A stretch of DNA of 64,000 nucleotides. Origin: Arthrobacter sp. zg-Y1171 (GTDB lineage Bacteria; Actinomycetota; Actinomycetes; Actinomycetales; Micrococcaceae). The translations under genes and the position numbers were made by a program. Location: the NCBI RefSeq assembly GCF_025244845.1, contig NZ_CP104264.1:1364001-1428000 (forward strand), given 5' to 3'. The notes under the pieces were generated by a model. That model ran no database searches. It was not told the DNA's origin and saw only the letters and a program-made list of their open reading frames with translations. Position 1 is the stretch's first letter. Every line of letters starts with the position of its first letter. Shown in pieces: positions 45,481 through 54,204 of the stretch.

Positions 45481-46689
45481 GTGGCATCAAACCCCGCTGC
45501 TCCTGACCTCCTGCCCGCAGCACCGGCCTACGGAACCCGTTCCGTAGCGGACGTGCTGTCCAGCGCCGCAGCCGTGCTGGGCGTGCCCGGCTATGAGAAC
45601 CTGCTGTCCCTTCCGGCGGCCCGGCGGGTCTGCGTGGTGATGGTGGACGGGCTGGGCCTGTCGCTGCTCAAAAAGCGCGGCGGGCACGCCCCCTTCCTGA
45701 AGGGGTTCCTGCCTACCGCGCGTACCCTCAGCGCCTCCTTCCCCACCACTACTGTTGCGTCGCTGGCATCCCTGGGCACCGGGCTGCCTCCCGGCCGGCA
45801 CGGACTCGTGGGATACGACGTCCTGGATCCGAACCAGGACAAGGTAGTAAACATGCTCGGCTCCTGGGATCCGGGGGTGGACCCGCTGCAGTGGCAGCCC
45901 TATCCCACCATCCTGGAAACGGCCGCGGAGCACATTCCCGTGGCCACGGTCAGCCTGCCCCGCTTTGCCGATTCCGCCCTGACCCGTGCCGCGCTCCGGG
46001 GCGGCACGTTCATCCCGGCCTCCGGGGTGCACGCCCGGGTATCGGCCGCCGTCGACGCCCTGGCAGGTGCGGACCGGATGCTGATGTACCTCTACTGGAA
46101 TGAGCTGGACAAGGCGGGGCACCGGTACGGTGCAGCTTCCCCGGAGTGGGGCAACGAGCTGGAAGAACTCGACAGTGCCCTGAAGCGGCTCGTGGCCAGG
46201 GTGCCGGCCGGCACCCTGGTGGTGTTGACCGCAGACCACGGCATGGTGGATGTCCCCGCTTCCCAGCGGTTCGATTTCAGTACCCAGCCGGAACTGATCG
46301 ACGGCGTCCGGCACACGGCAGGTGAGCCGCGCATGGTCCATTTGTACCTGGAACCTGACGCGGGACATGATGCGCTCAGCCGGCTCAAAGCCGCCTGGCA
46401 GGCCGCCTACGGCACCCGGGCATGGATTTTCACCCGCGAGGAAGCAGTGCGTGCCGGCTACTTCGGACCCGATGTGGATGCCGCCGTCCTGCCCCGGATC
46501 GGTGACCTCATGATCGCCGCACGGGAGCAGATTGCACTGTTCGACACCCGCCGCGTTGCTGCCTCGGCGCTGGAGGTCACCGGCCAGCACGGGTCGCTCA
46601 CCAAGGCAGAGTGCGAAGTGCCCCTCCTGGTCCTGGCACGCCCCGAAACGCGGAAGCGCGCGTCTTCTCCGGCGCAGGGAGGGAAGTAG
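45481..46689 (+). CDS. Alkaline-phosphatase-superfamily phosphodiesterase
   Basis: The 402-residue protein belongs to the nucleotide pyrophosphatase/phosphodiesterase branch of the alkaline phosphatase superfamily. Metal ligands are seen at VVMVDGLGLSLL (Asp), TADHGMVDV (Asp-His) and TGQHGSLT near the C-terminus (His). The catalytic Thr is in SASFPTTTVASLASLGTG. There is no signal peptide, so it acts in the cytoplasm. Substrate unknown. GTG 45481 lies four bases after the DUF5998 stop, and thymidine kinase starts two bases after this gene. Confidence 0.85.
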   Translation: MASNPAAPDLLPAAPAYGTRSVADVLSSAAAVLGVPGYENLLSLPAARRVCVVMVDGLGLSLLKKRGGHAPFLKGFLPTARTLSASFPTTTVASLASLGTGLPPGRHGLVGYDVLDPNQDKVVNMLGSWDPGVDPLQWQPYPTILETAAEHIPVATVSLPRFADSALTRAALRGGTFIPASGVHARVSAAVDALAGADRMLMYLYWNELDKAGHRYGAASPEWGNELEELDSALKRLVARVPAGTLVVLTADHGMVDVPASQRFDFSTQPELIDGVRHTAGEPRMVHLYLEPDAGHDALSRLKAAWQAAYGTRAWIFTREEAVRAGYFGPDVDAAVLPRIGDLMIAAREQIALFDTRRVAASALEVTGQHGSLTKAECEVPLLVLARPETRKRASSPAQGGK

Positions 46690-46691
46690 CC

Positions 46692-47525
46692 ATGGCGGAA
46701 CTGGTCTTTTTCTCAGGCACCATGGACTGCGGCAAATCGACGCTCGCGCTGCAGATGGATTACAACCACAGCGCCCGCGGCCGCGGTGGAATCCTGTTCA
46801 GCCGCAATGACCGGGCGGGGGAGTCCATGATCTCCAGCCGCCTTGGACTGCAGACGCCGGCGGTTGAAGTGCGTGACGACACGGACTTCTGGGCCGAGGT
46901 GCTGCGCTGCAGGGCAACGGGGCACAACGTGGACTACCTGATCTGCGACGAGGCACAGTTCTACAGCGCGGCGCAGGTTGAGCAGCTGGCCTCCATCGTG
47001 GACGAGATGGACATCGACGTGTTCGCCTTCGGCATCACCTCCGACTTCCGGACCCGGTTGTTCCCGGGGTCGCAGCGCCTGGTTGAGTTGGCGGACCGCA
47101 TGGAGGTCCTCCAGGTCCGCGCCCTGTGCTGGTGCGGGCGGCGCGCCACCCACAACGCCCGCACCGTGGACGGGGTAATGGTGACGGAGGGCGACCAGGT
47201 GGTGGTTGGCGACGTCGAATCCCGCACCCCGGCTCCGGCCCCTGCCGCCGAAGCGGAGCTGCCGCTGTTTGCGGATGAGCCGCTGTTCGAGGACCGGCCC
47301 TTGTTTGACGATCAACCGTTGTTCGACGCCGATGACCTGCTGGCTCCCGGCGCTGCAGGGTCCCCGGCGGGAACTTCGGCGGAAACGGCCCCCGTCATCG
47401 GTTATGAAACACTGTGCCGCCGGCACTACATGCGCCGGGTAACCGCACAGCAGGCAGCGGCCCTCGCAGACCCAGCGGAATCAGCGTCGGTGTGTTGCGT
47501 GGAGTCCAAGGCGGAAACGCCCTAG
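46692..47525 (+). CDS. tdk: Thymidine kinase (type II) with repeat insertion
   Basis: The enzyme phosphorylates thymidine for the salvage pathway. Walker A is SGTMDCGKSTLAL (residues 8-20) and DEAQF carries the catalytic Glu87. The structural zinc site is split: Cys146 and Cys148 (LCWCGRRATHN) and Cys242 (LCRRHY). Between them a segment of about 55 residues (178-234) replaces what is usually a short loop. It carries four PLF units (PLFADE, PLFEDR, PLFDDQ, PLFDAD) and a Gly/Ala-rich stretch. At 277 residues the protein is far longer than typical bacterial enzymes (about 200). ATG 46692 has AGGGAGGGAAG upstream. Confidence 0.92.
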   Translation: MAELVFFSGTMDCGKSTLALQMDYNHSARGRGGILFSRNDRAGESMISSRLGLQTPAVEVRDDTDFWAEVLRCRATGHNVDYLICDEAQFYSAAQVEQLASIVDEMDIDVFAFGITSDFRTRLFPGSQRLVELADRMEVLQVRALCWCGRRATHNARTVDGVMVTEGDQVVVGDVESRTPAPAPAAEAELPLFADEPLFEDRPLFDDQPLFDADDLLAPGAAGSPAGTSAETAPVIGYETLCRRHYMRRVTAQQAAALADPAESASVCCVESKAETP

Positions 47526-47548
47526 GCAGTACCTTCGCGTAGGGCGCG

Positions 47549-47599
47549 CCGGGATTCGCTCAGGGCCGGGATTCGCTTAGCGCCGGGATTCGCTCAGGG
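47549..47599. repeat. 17-bp tandem repeat, three copies
   Basis: CCGGGATTCGCTCAGGG occurs at 47549-47565 and 47583-47599, with a variant (CCGGGATTCGCTTAGCG, two differences) between them. The array lies between the convergent tdk and sepH genes. Confidence 0.85.
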
Positions 47600-47627
47600 C
47601 AGCCCTGAAGGGCCTCGTCAGCGAATC
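47587..47627. terminator. Compound hairpin between tdk and sepH
   Basis: GATTCGCT (47587-47594) pairs with AGCGAATC (47620-47627). Inside it CAGGGC pairs with GCCCTG around one base. It uses the last copy of the 17-bp repeat and sits 15 bases past the sepH stop, so it may terminate either convergent gene. Confidence 0.55.
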
Positions 47628-47642
47628 GAACGTCCTCGGGGA

Positions 47643-48956
47643 CTAGTCGCCCTTGGTCCCGAAGACAATCTCGTCCCAGGACGGGACCGAGGACCGCTTG
47701 GGCTTGATGGCGCGCCGTTCCTGGGCGCCGTCGTCCTTGCCCTCTGCCTTATCGGCGTCGGACGGCTGCTGGCCCTTGCCCCCGCTGGGCAGGCGGTCCC
47801 ACGGGAAATCGCGTCCGGCGTTCTTGCGGGCGGGGGATTCCACCGGTGCCTCGTCCGGAACAGCGGTCTCTGCTTCCGCAGGCGGGTTGGGCGTTTCCTC
47901 GTCGGTACCGTCCGCGGCAGGTTCCCGGGTGGCCCGCCGGCGGAAGGGCCGCGCCAGGACGCTGATCTCCCGGGTCTGGGTAACGCTGCCGGGAAGGGCC
48001 ACTGGATCCACCGGATCGTCGCTGTCCGCGGAGTCGACCGACGGCGCCAGGGTCAGGCGGCCGGTACGCGGCCGCTTGCCGTTGCTGTCCTCGTCCTCCG
48101 TATCGGGGCTGCCCTCCCGCGGGTGCGCCGCGGGGACGCTGCCCTTGGACAGCAGGGTTGCCAGGGCATCGTCGCCGTCTTCATCGCTGCCCAGCCGCTG
48201 GCCGCGCCGCGACCGCAGGACTTCGAGGATGTCGTCGGTGTCGTCGGAGGAGGCTCCGCCTTCTGCTTCGAAATCGAAGACGCGGTCCGCGACGGCGGCC
48301 AGGCGGCGGGTGGGCACGGGTGTGTCCAGCGGTTCCAGTTCGCTCAGGACCTGGGCCCAGCGGTTGGTGTTCGTAACGCTCTTGCGCAGCGGGCTGAAGA
48401 TCCAGCGGGCCGGCGGTTCTTCGCCGACGGCGACCCGGGACTTCTCGGTGAGCTCGAAGCGGGCCACCACTTCCCAGGTTCCATCCGGGCGGCGCCAGGC
48501 ATCCCACTCGACGGAATCGGGGTCCACGCCGAAGGAACGCAGCCGGTGCAGCACCATGTCGCCGAGGTTTACCGGATTCTCACCAAAGGCACTGCGGTAA
48601 CCGTCGTGGGTGGCGGACATGGGCGCGGCAACTTCAACGCCCTGCGCCTGCCGCGCAACGTACTCACGTTCGGCGAGCACGGGGCCTTCGTAGCGGCGGA
48701 TGTGCGCCAGGTCGTGGCCGGAAAGTTCGGCAACCTCTTCGGCGCTGGCGCCGGATCGGATCCGGGCCTGGATATCCCGCGGAGTCATGGTGGTGCCGGC
48801 CGCCGGAGCAGCCTGCGGTGCGGACCGGTGTACGGGGCGCGATGCCGCCACCCGGAGGGCTTCATCAATCCGGAGACGGAAGGTTTCCCCGCCCTTGCCG
48901 CTTAACAGCAGATGTTCGCCACCTTCATGGACACCCACCAGCCGTAGATCCTGCAT
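47643..48956 (-). CDS. sepH: Septation protein SepH (DUF3071)
   Basis: The 437-residue actinobacterial cell-division protein binds FtsZ and promotes its assembly. The N-terminal DUF3071 domain (about 1-200) has MQDLRLVGVHEGGEHLLL, a helix-turn-helix-like TPRDIQARIRSGASAEEVAELSGHDLAHIRRYEGPV, and the WDAWRRPDGTWEVVARF segment. The rest is a disordered, acidic and Pro-rich tail that ends SVPSWDEIVFGTKGD, a conserved C-terminal motif. ATG 48956 follows GGTGGAGG. The 316-base divergent region to the DUF4193 gene (48957-49272) holds both promoters and no further gene that I can support. Confidence 0.92.
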   Translation of the reverse strand: MQDLRLVGVHEGGEHLLLSGKGGETFRLRIDEALRVAASRPVHRSAPQAAPAAGTTMTPRDIQARIRSGASAEEVAELSGHDLAHIRRYEGPVLAEREYVARQAQGVEVAAPMSATHDGYRSAFGENPVNLGDMVLHRLRSFGVDPDSVEWDAWRRPDGTWEVVARFELTEKSRVAVGEEPPARWIFSPLRKSVTNTNRWAQVLSELEPLDTPVPTRRLAAVADRVFDFEAEGGASSDDTDDILEVLRSRRGQRLGSDEDGDDALATLLSKGSVPAAHPREGSPDTEDEDSNGKRPRTGRLTLAPSVDSADSDDPVDPVALPGSVTQTREISVLARPFRRRATREPAADGTDEETPNPPAEAETAVPDEAPVESPARKNAGRDFPWDRLPSGGKGQQPSDADKAEGKDDGAQERRAIKPKRSSVPSWDEIVFGTKGD

Positions 48957-49272
48957 CAAAAAGTCCTCCACCCGATAGCAATTCCTTCTTGAAACAATGC
49001 CATCCCCGGCGCCGAAAACCTAAGCTTTGCCCGGGTGTGGCGCATTTGGAAAGGGTGCAGGATTGCCGTCCCTGCGCGGGAGCGTACGTCCGGAGCAGCA
49101 GCCGGTTCGCTTTTTGGCCCTATGTGGGTAAAAATCTCTGCTTTACGGGCACAAAACAGGTATCCGTGGCGTTGATATCTCCGAGTCACCGACGCGGGTC
49201 CGTAAGAGCCGGTCCGCCCCGGGGCTCAGGCAGCAGCGAACACCATTCAAACGGACGGCGAGATAAGACACT

Positions 49273-49572
49273 ATGGCGACAGGTTATGACGCCCCGCACA
49301 AGACCGGGGAAGACGCCGGAGAAGAGTCGATAGAGGAGCTCAAAACGCGGCGCACCCCTGTGCAGACAGCCGTCGTGGACGAGGACGAGGCAGAGGCGGC
49401 TGACAGCTTTGAGCTGCCCGGGGCGGACCTTTCCGGCGAGGAGCTGCTGGTCCGGGTCCTTCCGGCGCAGGCCGACGAGTTCACCTGCGCCTCATGCTTC
49501 CTGGTCCGCCACCGCTCACAGATAGCCCTGGAAAAGAACGGCATGTTTTACTGCGTGGACTGCGAGGGCTGA
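49273..49572 (+). CDS. DUF4193 small zinc-binding protein
   Basis: The 99-residue protein is a DUF4193 member found across actinobacteria. It has an acidic N-terminus and a C-terminal zinc ribbon formed by TCASCFLVRHRSQ and YCVDCEG (two CxxC pairs). A role in gene regulation is often suspected, but I know of none demonstrated. It is convergent with DUF3093, with one base between stops. Confidence 0.87.
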   Translation: MATGYDAPHKTGEDAGEESIEELKTRRTPVQTAVVDEDEAEAADSFELPGADLSGEELLVRVLPAQADEFTCASCFLVRHRSQIALEKNGMFYCVDCEG

Positions 49573-49573
49573 T

Positions 49574-50059
49574 TCAGCGCCCGGAGGTGAGCGCCTCGAC
49601 CAGCTTTTCCGGACGGCGCGTGGAGGTCAGCCAGTACGGCGTGCGGTCCGCCGGATCAGTGATTTCAATGCGGACCACGGGGGAGATCCAGCCGCGGATG
49701 CACATGTAGGCGGTAGCGTTCAGCGCCGGACCGCGCTGCATGGTGGCGTCTTCGCCCCGGAACGCCTCGACCTTGCCGATGAAGCGCCGCTCGATCTGCG
49801 CCCGTCCAACCTGCAGGGTTTCCGGGGTAACCCGGATCTGGGGTGTAGAGATCACCAGGAGCACTGCCAGGATGACTGCGGCGACTACGGCACCGGTAAT
49901 GCCCGCAGCCAGGCTGATCGGGACAAACACAAGGATGCAGGCCGCGGCGAGGAGGGCGGCGACGAACCAGATCCCGAAGGAAGGTGTGAGGCGTTCGGAG
50001 TACAGCACGGTGCCGGCGGAGCTCTTGGAAGAAGGGCTCTTTGCAGAAGGGGATGACAT
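49574..50059 (-). CDS. DUF3093 membrane protein
   Basis: The 161-residue protein matches DUF3093. Two closely spaced membrane helices ([19 protein letters not shown], and [13 protein letters not shown]) are followed by a cytoplasmic beta-rich domain with the conserved [23 protein letters not shown] and [16 protein letters not shown], which somewhat resembles a PH-like fold. Function unknown. It is divergent from dut, as is usual in this neighbourhood. Confidence 0.85.
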   Translation of the reverse strand: MSSPSAKSPSSKSSAGTVLYSERLTPSFGIWFVAALLAAACILVFVPISLAAGITGAVVAAVILAVLLVISTPQIRVTPETLQVGRAQIERRFIGKVEAFRGEDATMQRGPALNATAYMCIRGWISPVVRIEITDPADRTPYWLTSTRRPEKLVEALTSGR

Positions 50060-50264
50060 ACCCCCAGCTTTTCACCTTTGGCGGAGCATTTCATCCCGCG
50101 CCGTGCCGGTGGGCAAATGCCCGGCGGCCGTTCAGGAAAACGCGCTAAAGTGTGGTGGTTGGCCCGGTGGCCTGGGCCGAACGGCCCTGCCGCCCGGATG
50201 CTTCCACCGCCCCCGCAGCCGTCCCGGCTGCTGTTGTTGGAATCTATTGAAACCGGAGAAACTG

Positions 50265-50735
50265 GTGCAAGATGCAGGGACCACGCTGAAGGTACAGCTG
50301 AAAATGCTCGACGACGGGCTGGAACCGCCGTCGTACGCGCACCCCGGCGACGCCGGAGCCGACCTTCGCTCCCGGATCGATTTCACCCTTGAGCCGGGGG
50401 AACGGCAGCTCATTCCCACCGGTGTTTCACTGGCCCTGCCTTTCGGCTACGCAGCTTTTGTCCACCCCCGGTCCGGGCTCGCCACCAAGCACGGCATCAG
50501 CATCGTCAATGCGCCCGGGACCGTGGACGCCGGCTACCGCGGAGAAATCTCCGTCACCTTGATCAACACGGATGCGACGCAGCCGGTGACGCTGCGGCGC
50601 GGCGACCGGATTGCCCAGCTGGTGATCCAGCGTGTGGAAACGGCCGAGTTTGTTCCCGTCGATGAGCTGCCGGATTCTGTCCGGGGTGCCGGGGGATTCG
50701 GCTCCACCGGAGGATTTACCGCAGTTCCGGCCTGA
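50265..50735 (+). CDS. dut: dUTP diphosphatase
   Basis: The 156-residue trimeric enzyme hydrolyses dUTP to dUMP, preventing uracil incorporation. All five family motifs are present: [29 protein letters not shown] (with the catalytic Asp), [11 protein letters not shown] and [14 protein letters not shown] 50265 has GGAG upstream. The frame is open far upstream, but that part is a shadow of DUF3093 on the other strand. Confidence 0.96.
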   Translation: MQDAGTTLKVQLKMLDDGLEPPSYAHPGDAGADLRSRIDFTLEPGERQLIPTGVSLALPFGYAAFVHPRSGLATKHGISIVNAPGTVDAGYRGEISVTLINTDATQPVTLRRGDRIAQLVIQRVETAEFVPVDELPDSVRGAGGFGSTGGFTAVPA

Positions 50736-50802
50736 CCAGCAACCGGACCGCGGACGGCGGCCGTACTTAGAACTTGCAGACAAGAGAGAAGGAACTTCGG
50801 TT

Positions 50803-51546
50803 ATGGCATTTGGGCGCCGTAAGAAAACCAAGGCAGAGGAAACCGCCGGGTCGGAAGCAGCAGCGGAGAATGCGGCCGCAACGGACACGGACCCGGCAAA
50901 CGCCGACGCCGGCAGTGACGCCGTGCAGGCTCCCGCAGCCGGTGGTCCCTACGACCTGAGCGAGCGGCCCTCCGAGGAGGGCTACGTTGATCTCGGAGCG
51001 CTCCGGATCGCCGCCTCCCAGGGGCTGCAGCTGCGCCTGGAGGTCGAGGAAAAGACCCAGCGCGTGGTTGCCGTGACGCTGGACCTGGAGGGATCCAGCC
51101 TTCAGCTGCAGGCCTTCGCCGCTCCTCGGTCGGAGACCCTTTGGGACGACATCCGGGACCAGATCGGCAAGTCCGTGGGGTCGCAGGGCGGCACAGTGGA
51201 TGAACTCTCCGGTACGTTCGGCACCGAGCTGCTGGCCCGGGTGCCTGCGCAGGCACAGGACGGCTCCAAGGGCTACCGTGTGGCCCGCTTTGTCGGTGTA
51301 GACGGTCCCCGCTGGTTCCTCCGCGGAGTCTTCGGCGGCCCGGCAGCCATGAATCCCGAAGCCGCCGGCCCCCTGGAGGAAGTCTTCCGCAACGTAGTGG
51401 TGGTCCGGGGCGAGCAGCCCCTGCCGCCGCGCGACCTCCTGCAGCTGCGCCTGCCCCGCGATGCTTCCCCGCTCCCGCGTGCCGACAAGGGTGCAGCCAA
51501 GCCAGCCGCACCCGAGCGCGGCCCGGAAATTACGACGATCGGCTAA
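50803..51546 (+). CDS. DUF3710 family protein
   Basis: The 247-residue soluble protein matches DUF3710, conserved beside dut in actinobacteria. It opens MAFGRRKK followed by an acidic Ala-rich stretch, then GPYDLSE and GYVDLGALRIAASQGLQLRLEV. The core has LLARVPAQ and RFVGVDGPRWFLRGVFGGPAA. Function unknown. AGAGAAGG precedes the ATG. Its stop is three bases before the OB-fold gene. Confidence 0.88.
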   Translation: MAFGRRKKTKAEETAGSEAAAENAAATDTDPANADAGSDAVQAPAAGGPYDLSERPSEEGYVDLGALRIAASQGLQLRLEVEEKTQRVVAVTLDLEGSSLQLQAFAAPRSETLWDDIRDQIGKSVGSQGGTVDELSGTFGTELLARVPAQAQDGSKGYRVARFVGVDGPRWFLRGVFGGPAAMNPEAAGPLEEVFRNVVVVRGEQPLPPRDLLQLRLPRDASPLPRADKGAAKPAAPERGPEITTIG

Positions 51547-51549
51547 CCG

Positions 51550-51891
51550 GTGCCAGCCGTTACCGCTTCCACGCACTGCGCGAGCATCAAGTCCCTCCCG
51601 GAGCGCGGCCGGGCCTACTGCCGCGGCTATGTCTCGGCCATCACAGTGGTTCCGGCCAACGACCCGCCGCGGTTTACCGCCGTGGTCGAAGACTCGATGG
51701 CCGCCTACCGCGAAAGCCCCCTGGCGTCCCGGGCGAAGGTGCGCCTGGTCTGGGTAGGCCAGCGCAGGGTGCCGGGGATCGAAGCCGGAACCTGTCTGGC
51801 GTTCGAGGGCATGGTGTCCAATGTTGACGGCCGCCCCACCATCTTCAATCCGCGATACGAAATCATTGGACGCCCGGAGGCCGACGCATGA
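51550..51891 (+). CDS. OB-fold nucleic-acid-binding-like protein
   Basis: The 113-residue protein shows the beta-barrel OB pattern: GRAYCRGYVSAITVVP, FTAVVEDS, AKVRLVWVGQRRVPGIEAGTCLAFEGMVS, PTIFNPRYEII. It is always encoded between DUF3710 and DUF3159 in related bacteria and is thought to bind nucleic acid, although no demonstrated partner comes to mind. Its stop overlaps the DUF3159 ATG by four bases. Confidence 0.82.
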   Translation: MPAVTASTHCASIKSLPERGRAYCRGYVSAITVVPANDPPRFTAVVEDSMAAYRESPLASRAKVRLVWVGQRRVPGIEAGTCLAFEGMVSNVDGRPTIFNPRYEIIGRPEADA

Positions 51892-52664
51892 ACACACCCA
51901 AGCAGCCGGAAGAGGGCCAGCCGGACCTGAACCAGCTCGCCGGACAATATGCGGCCCGGGCCGGAGTGGAACGCCGCGACGACGGGCAGATCGATGTGCT
52001 CAAGTCCGTCGGCGGTGTCCGGGGACTCGCCGAGGCGATTGTTCCCGGGCTACTCTTCACCCTGCTTTACACCGTGGGGGCGGAGCTGAACGTCTCGCTG
52101 GGTGCGGCCGTAGCCGCTGCAGCCGTGTTTTCAGCGGCCAACCTTCTCCAGCGGCGCCCGTTGATGCAGTCGCTCACGGGTGTGGCAGGCGTCGCCATCT
52201 GCGCCTTCGTGGCACTGCGCAGCGGTGACGGCGCCACGTACTTCGTCCCCGGGTTCTACCTGAACGGCGCCTACATCCTGGCGTTCCTGATCTCCATCGC
52301 AGTGAAATGGCCGGTTGCCGGACTGTTGTTCGGGATGATCCGCGGCGAGAACCTGGACTGGCGCGCCGCTCCGGTCCGCCTCAAGGCCTACACCTGGGCC
52401 AGCTGGATCATCGTGGCGGTCTTCGCCCTCCGGCTGGCCGTCCAGCTGCCCCTGTTCCTGGCGGACAATGTTGCCGCGCTGGGCACCATGCGCCTGGCTA
52501 TGGGTGTGCCGCTTTATGCGCTGGGACTCTGGCTGGCATGGGTGGTCTCCCGGCCCTCGGCCGTCGTGGCCCCTGAATCCGCGAGCGGGTCCGGTTCGGC
52601 TGCGGGGGACTCCGCCGCCGCGGGGGATCCCGCAGCGCCCGACTCGGCGTCCAGGGATTCCTGA
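51888..52664 (+). CDS. DUF3159 membrane protein
   Basis: The 258-residue protein has about six hydrophobic helices and matches DUF3159. Conserved parts are GGVRGLAEAIVPGLLFTLLY, NGAYILAFLISIAVKWPVAGLLFG and RAAPVRLKAYTWASWI. It is sometimes described as tellurium resistance- or intracellular-septation-like by distant similarity. The last 30 residues are a Ser/Ala/Gly/Asp tail whose DNA overlaps the 3' end of the opposite trkA gene by 151 bases. Confidence 0.85.
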   Translation: MNTPKQPEEGQPDLNQLAGQYAARAGVERRDDGQIDVLKSVGGVRGLAEAIVPGLLFTLLYTVGAELNVSLGAAVAAAAVFSAANLLQRRPLMQSLTGVAGVAICAFVALRSGDGATYFVPGFYLNGAYILAFLISIAVKWPVAGLLFGMIRGENLDWRAAPVRLKAYTWASWIIVAVFALRLAVQLPLFLADNVAALGTMRLAMGVPLYALGLWLAWVVSRPSAVVAPESASGSGSAAGDSAAAGDPAAPDSASRDS

Positions 52665-53347
52665 CGGACTTGAGCGGCCGCCGCGGCCGCGGCCGGGGAC
52701 AGGACTGCGCGCAGTTCGTCTTCGGCCGCAATCGTGGTGATGAAGAAGAGCTCGTCACCCGGCTCCACGACGTCGTCGTTGCTCGGCGTGATGGGCGCGT
52801 CGTCGCGCAGGATCGCAACCACGGTGGCATCCAGCGGCCAGTCGATGGATCCCAGGGTCCGGCCCGTGAGGTGCGAATCGGCGGGAACGGTGAACTCCAC
52901 CATTGAGGACACACCGGTCTGCAGGCTCAGCAGCCGGACCAGGTCGCCGATCTCCACGGCTTCTTCGACCAGGGCTGTCATGAGGCGGGGCGTGTTCACC
53001 GCCACGTCCACTCCCCAGGAATCATCGAACATCCAGTCATTCTTCGGGTTGTTCACGCGGCCCACGGTCCGCGCAACGCCGAATTCGCTCTTGGCCAGCA
53101 GCGAGACCACCAGGTTGACTTTGTCATCGCCGGTGGCGGACACGACGACGTCGGCTTCCTCCAGCTGTGCATCCTTCAACGTGGTCAACTCGCAGGCATC
53201 GCCGATCAGCCACCGCGCTCCGCGCAGGCCGCTGCGGCCCACGCACTCGGGCTTCTCGTCAATCAGCAGGACATCATGGCCATGGGAGAGCAGCTCCTTG
53301 GCGATGGACGAGCCCACGCTGCCGGCGCCGGCAATAACAACTTTCAC
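52514..53347 (-). CDS. trkA: Potassium channel regulatory subunit TrkA (RCK domain), copy 1
   Basis: The 277-residue cytoplasmic protein has an RCK/TrkA-N NAD-binding fold (VVIAGAGSVGSSIAKELLSHGHDVLLIDEKPE) and a TrkA-C domain (EFTVPADSHLTGRTLGSIDWP, PGDELFFI). It would gate a K+ transporter that is not in this window. After residue 215 comes an Ala/Pro/Glu-rich extension of about 60 residues, encoded over the end of DUF3159 on the other strand. Its ATG overlaps the stop of the preceding trkA gene. Paired trkA (ceoB/ceoC) genes here are normal for actinobacteria. Confidence 0.9.
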   Translation of the reverse strand: MKVVIAGAGSVGSSIAKELLSHGHDVLLIDEKPECVGRSGLRGARWLIGDACELTTLKDAQLEEADVVVSATGDDKVNLVVSLLAKSEFGVARTVGRVNNPKNDWMFDDSWGVDVAVNTPRLMTALVEEAVEIGDLVRLLSLQTGVSSMVEFTVPADSHLTGRTLGSIDWPLDATVVAILRDDAPITPSNDDVVEPGDELFFITTIAAEDELRAVLSPAAAAAAAQVRQESLDAESGAAGSPAAAESPAAEPDPLADSGATTAEGRETTHASQSPSA

Positions 53348-54018
53348 AGGGACTCCTTGGCTGGTTCCTTGGACAGGATCTTGCTGATTTCCGCGGTCCG
53401 GTCAACGGACATCATCGCGTGCAGGACATCACCCTCCTGGTAGCTGCTGTCCTGGCGCGGCAGGGTCCCTTCCCCGAACCGGGTGACATAGGCAATGCGC
53501 ACCCCCGCGGCCGTCTCGATGCTGGACAGCGACCGGCCCAGCCAGCCCCCGTGCAGGGACAGCTCACCCAGGATCAGCCGGCCGGAGGACTCCCTGAAGT
53601 CGCCGTTGATGCTCTGCTCGGGCAGGATCCTGCGCAGGACCTGGTCCGCGCTCCACCGAACGGCCGCCACCGTGGGGATGCCGAGCCGCTGGTAGATTTC
53701 CGCGCGTCCCGGATCATAGATGCGCGCGACGACGTGCCCTACGTGGAAGGTCTCACGCGCCACGCGGGTGGCCAGGATGTTTGAGTTGTCGCCGCTGGAA
53801 ACGGCGGCAAAGGCATAGGCCTCTTCGATGCCCGCTGCCTTCAGCGTCTCGCGGTCAAAGCCGACGCCGGTCACCTTGCGTCCGGTGAAGGTCTGCCGCA
53901 GCCGGCGGAACGCCCGCTCGTCCTGGTCGATGATGGCGACCGAATGGCCGGCATTGTCCAGGGTGTGGGCGAGGCTGACGCCTACGCGCCCGCACCCCAT
54001 GATCACGTAATGGGCCAA
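53344..54018 (-). CDS. trkA: Potassium channel regulatory subunit TrkA (RCK domain), copy 2
   Basis: The 224-residue RCK protein has the NAD-binding YVIMGCGRVGVSLAHTLDNAGHSVAIIDQDE and a TrkA-C domain (ESSGRLILGELSLHGGWLG, SYQEGDVLHAMM). TTG 54018 is chosen: GAGGTAGGG precedes it, and relatives begin with AHxVIMGCGRVG directly after the initiator. The frame stays open for 1.5 kb upstream only because it runs opposite the methyltransferase gene. Translationally coupled to the next trkA. Confidence 0.9.
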   Translation of the reverse strand: MAHYVIMGCGRVGVSLAHTLDNAGHSVAIIDQDERAFRRLRQTFTGRKVTGVGFDRETLKAAGIEEAYAFAAVSSGDNSNILATRVARETFHVGHVVARIYDPGRAEIYQRLGIPTVAAVRWSADQVLRRILPEQSINGDFRESSGRLILGELSLHGGWLGRSLSSIETAAGVRIAYVTRFGEGTLPRQDSSYQEGDVLHAMMSVDRTAEISKILSKEPAKESL

Positions 54019-54204
54019 CTGCCCTACCTCGGTTTCGGTTTGGTCCTGTCGCGGACTGCCCGCCGCAGGAAGCGGCCGCACAGCCGTCCGCGCAATAAAA
54101 ACAATCAACGCCAGCTTAGTCCCGACGGCGCCCCAAATAGCACCGGGCTCGGCTCCCGTGGTGAGATGGAGTTTTAGGTTCCATGAAGGAAGTACAACCA
54201 CCCC

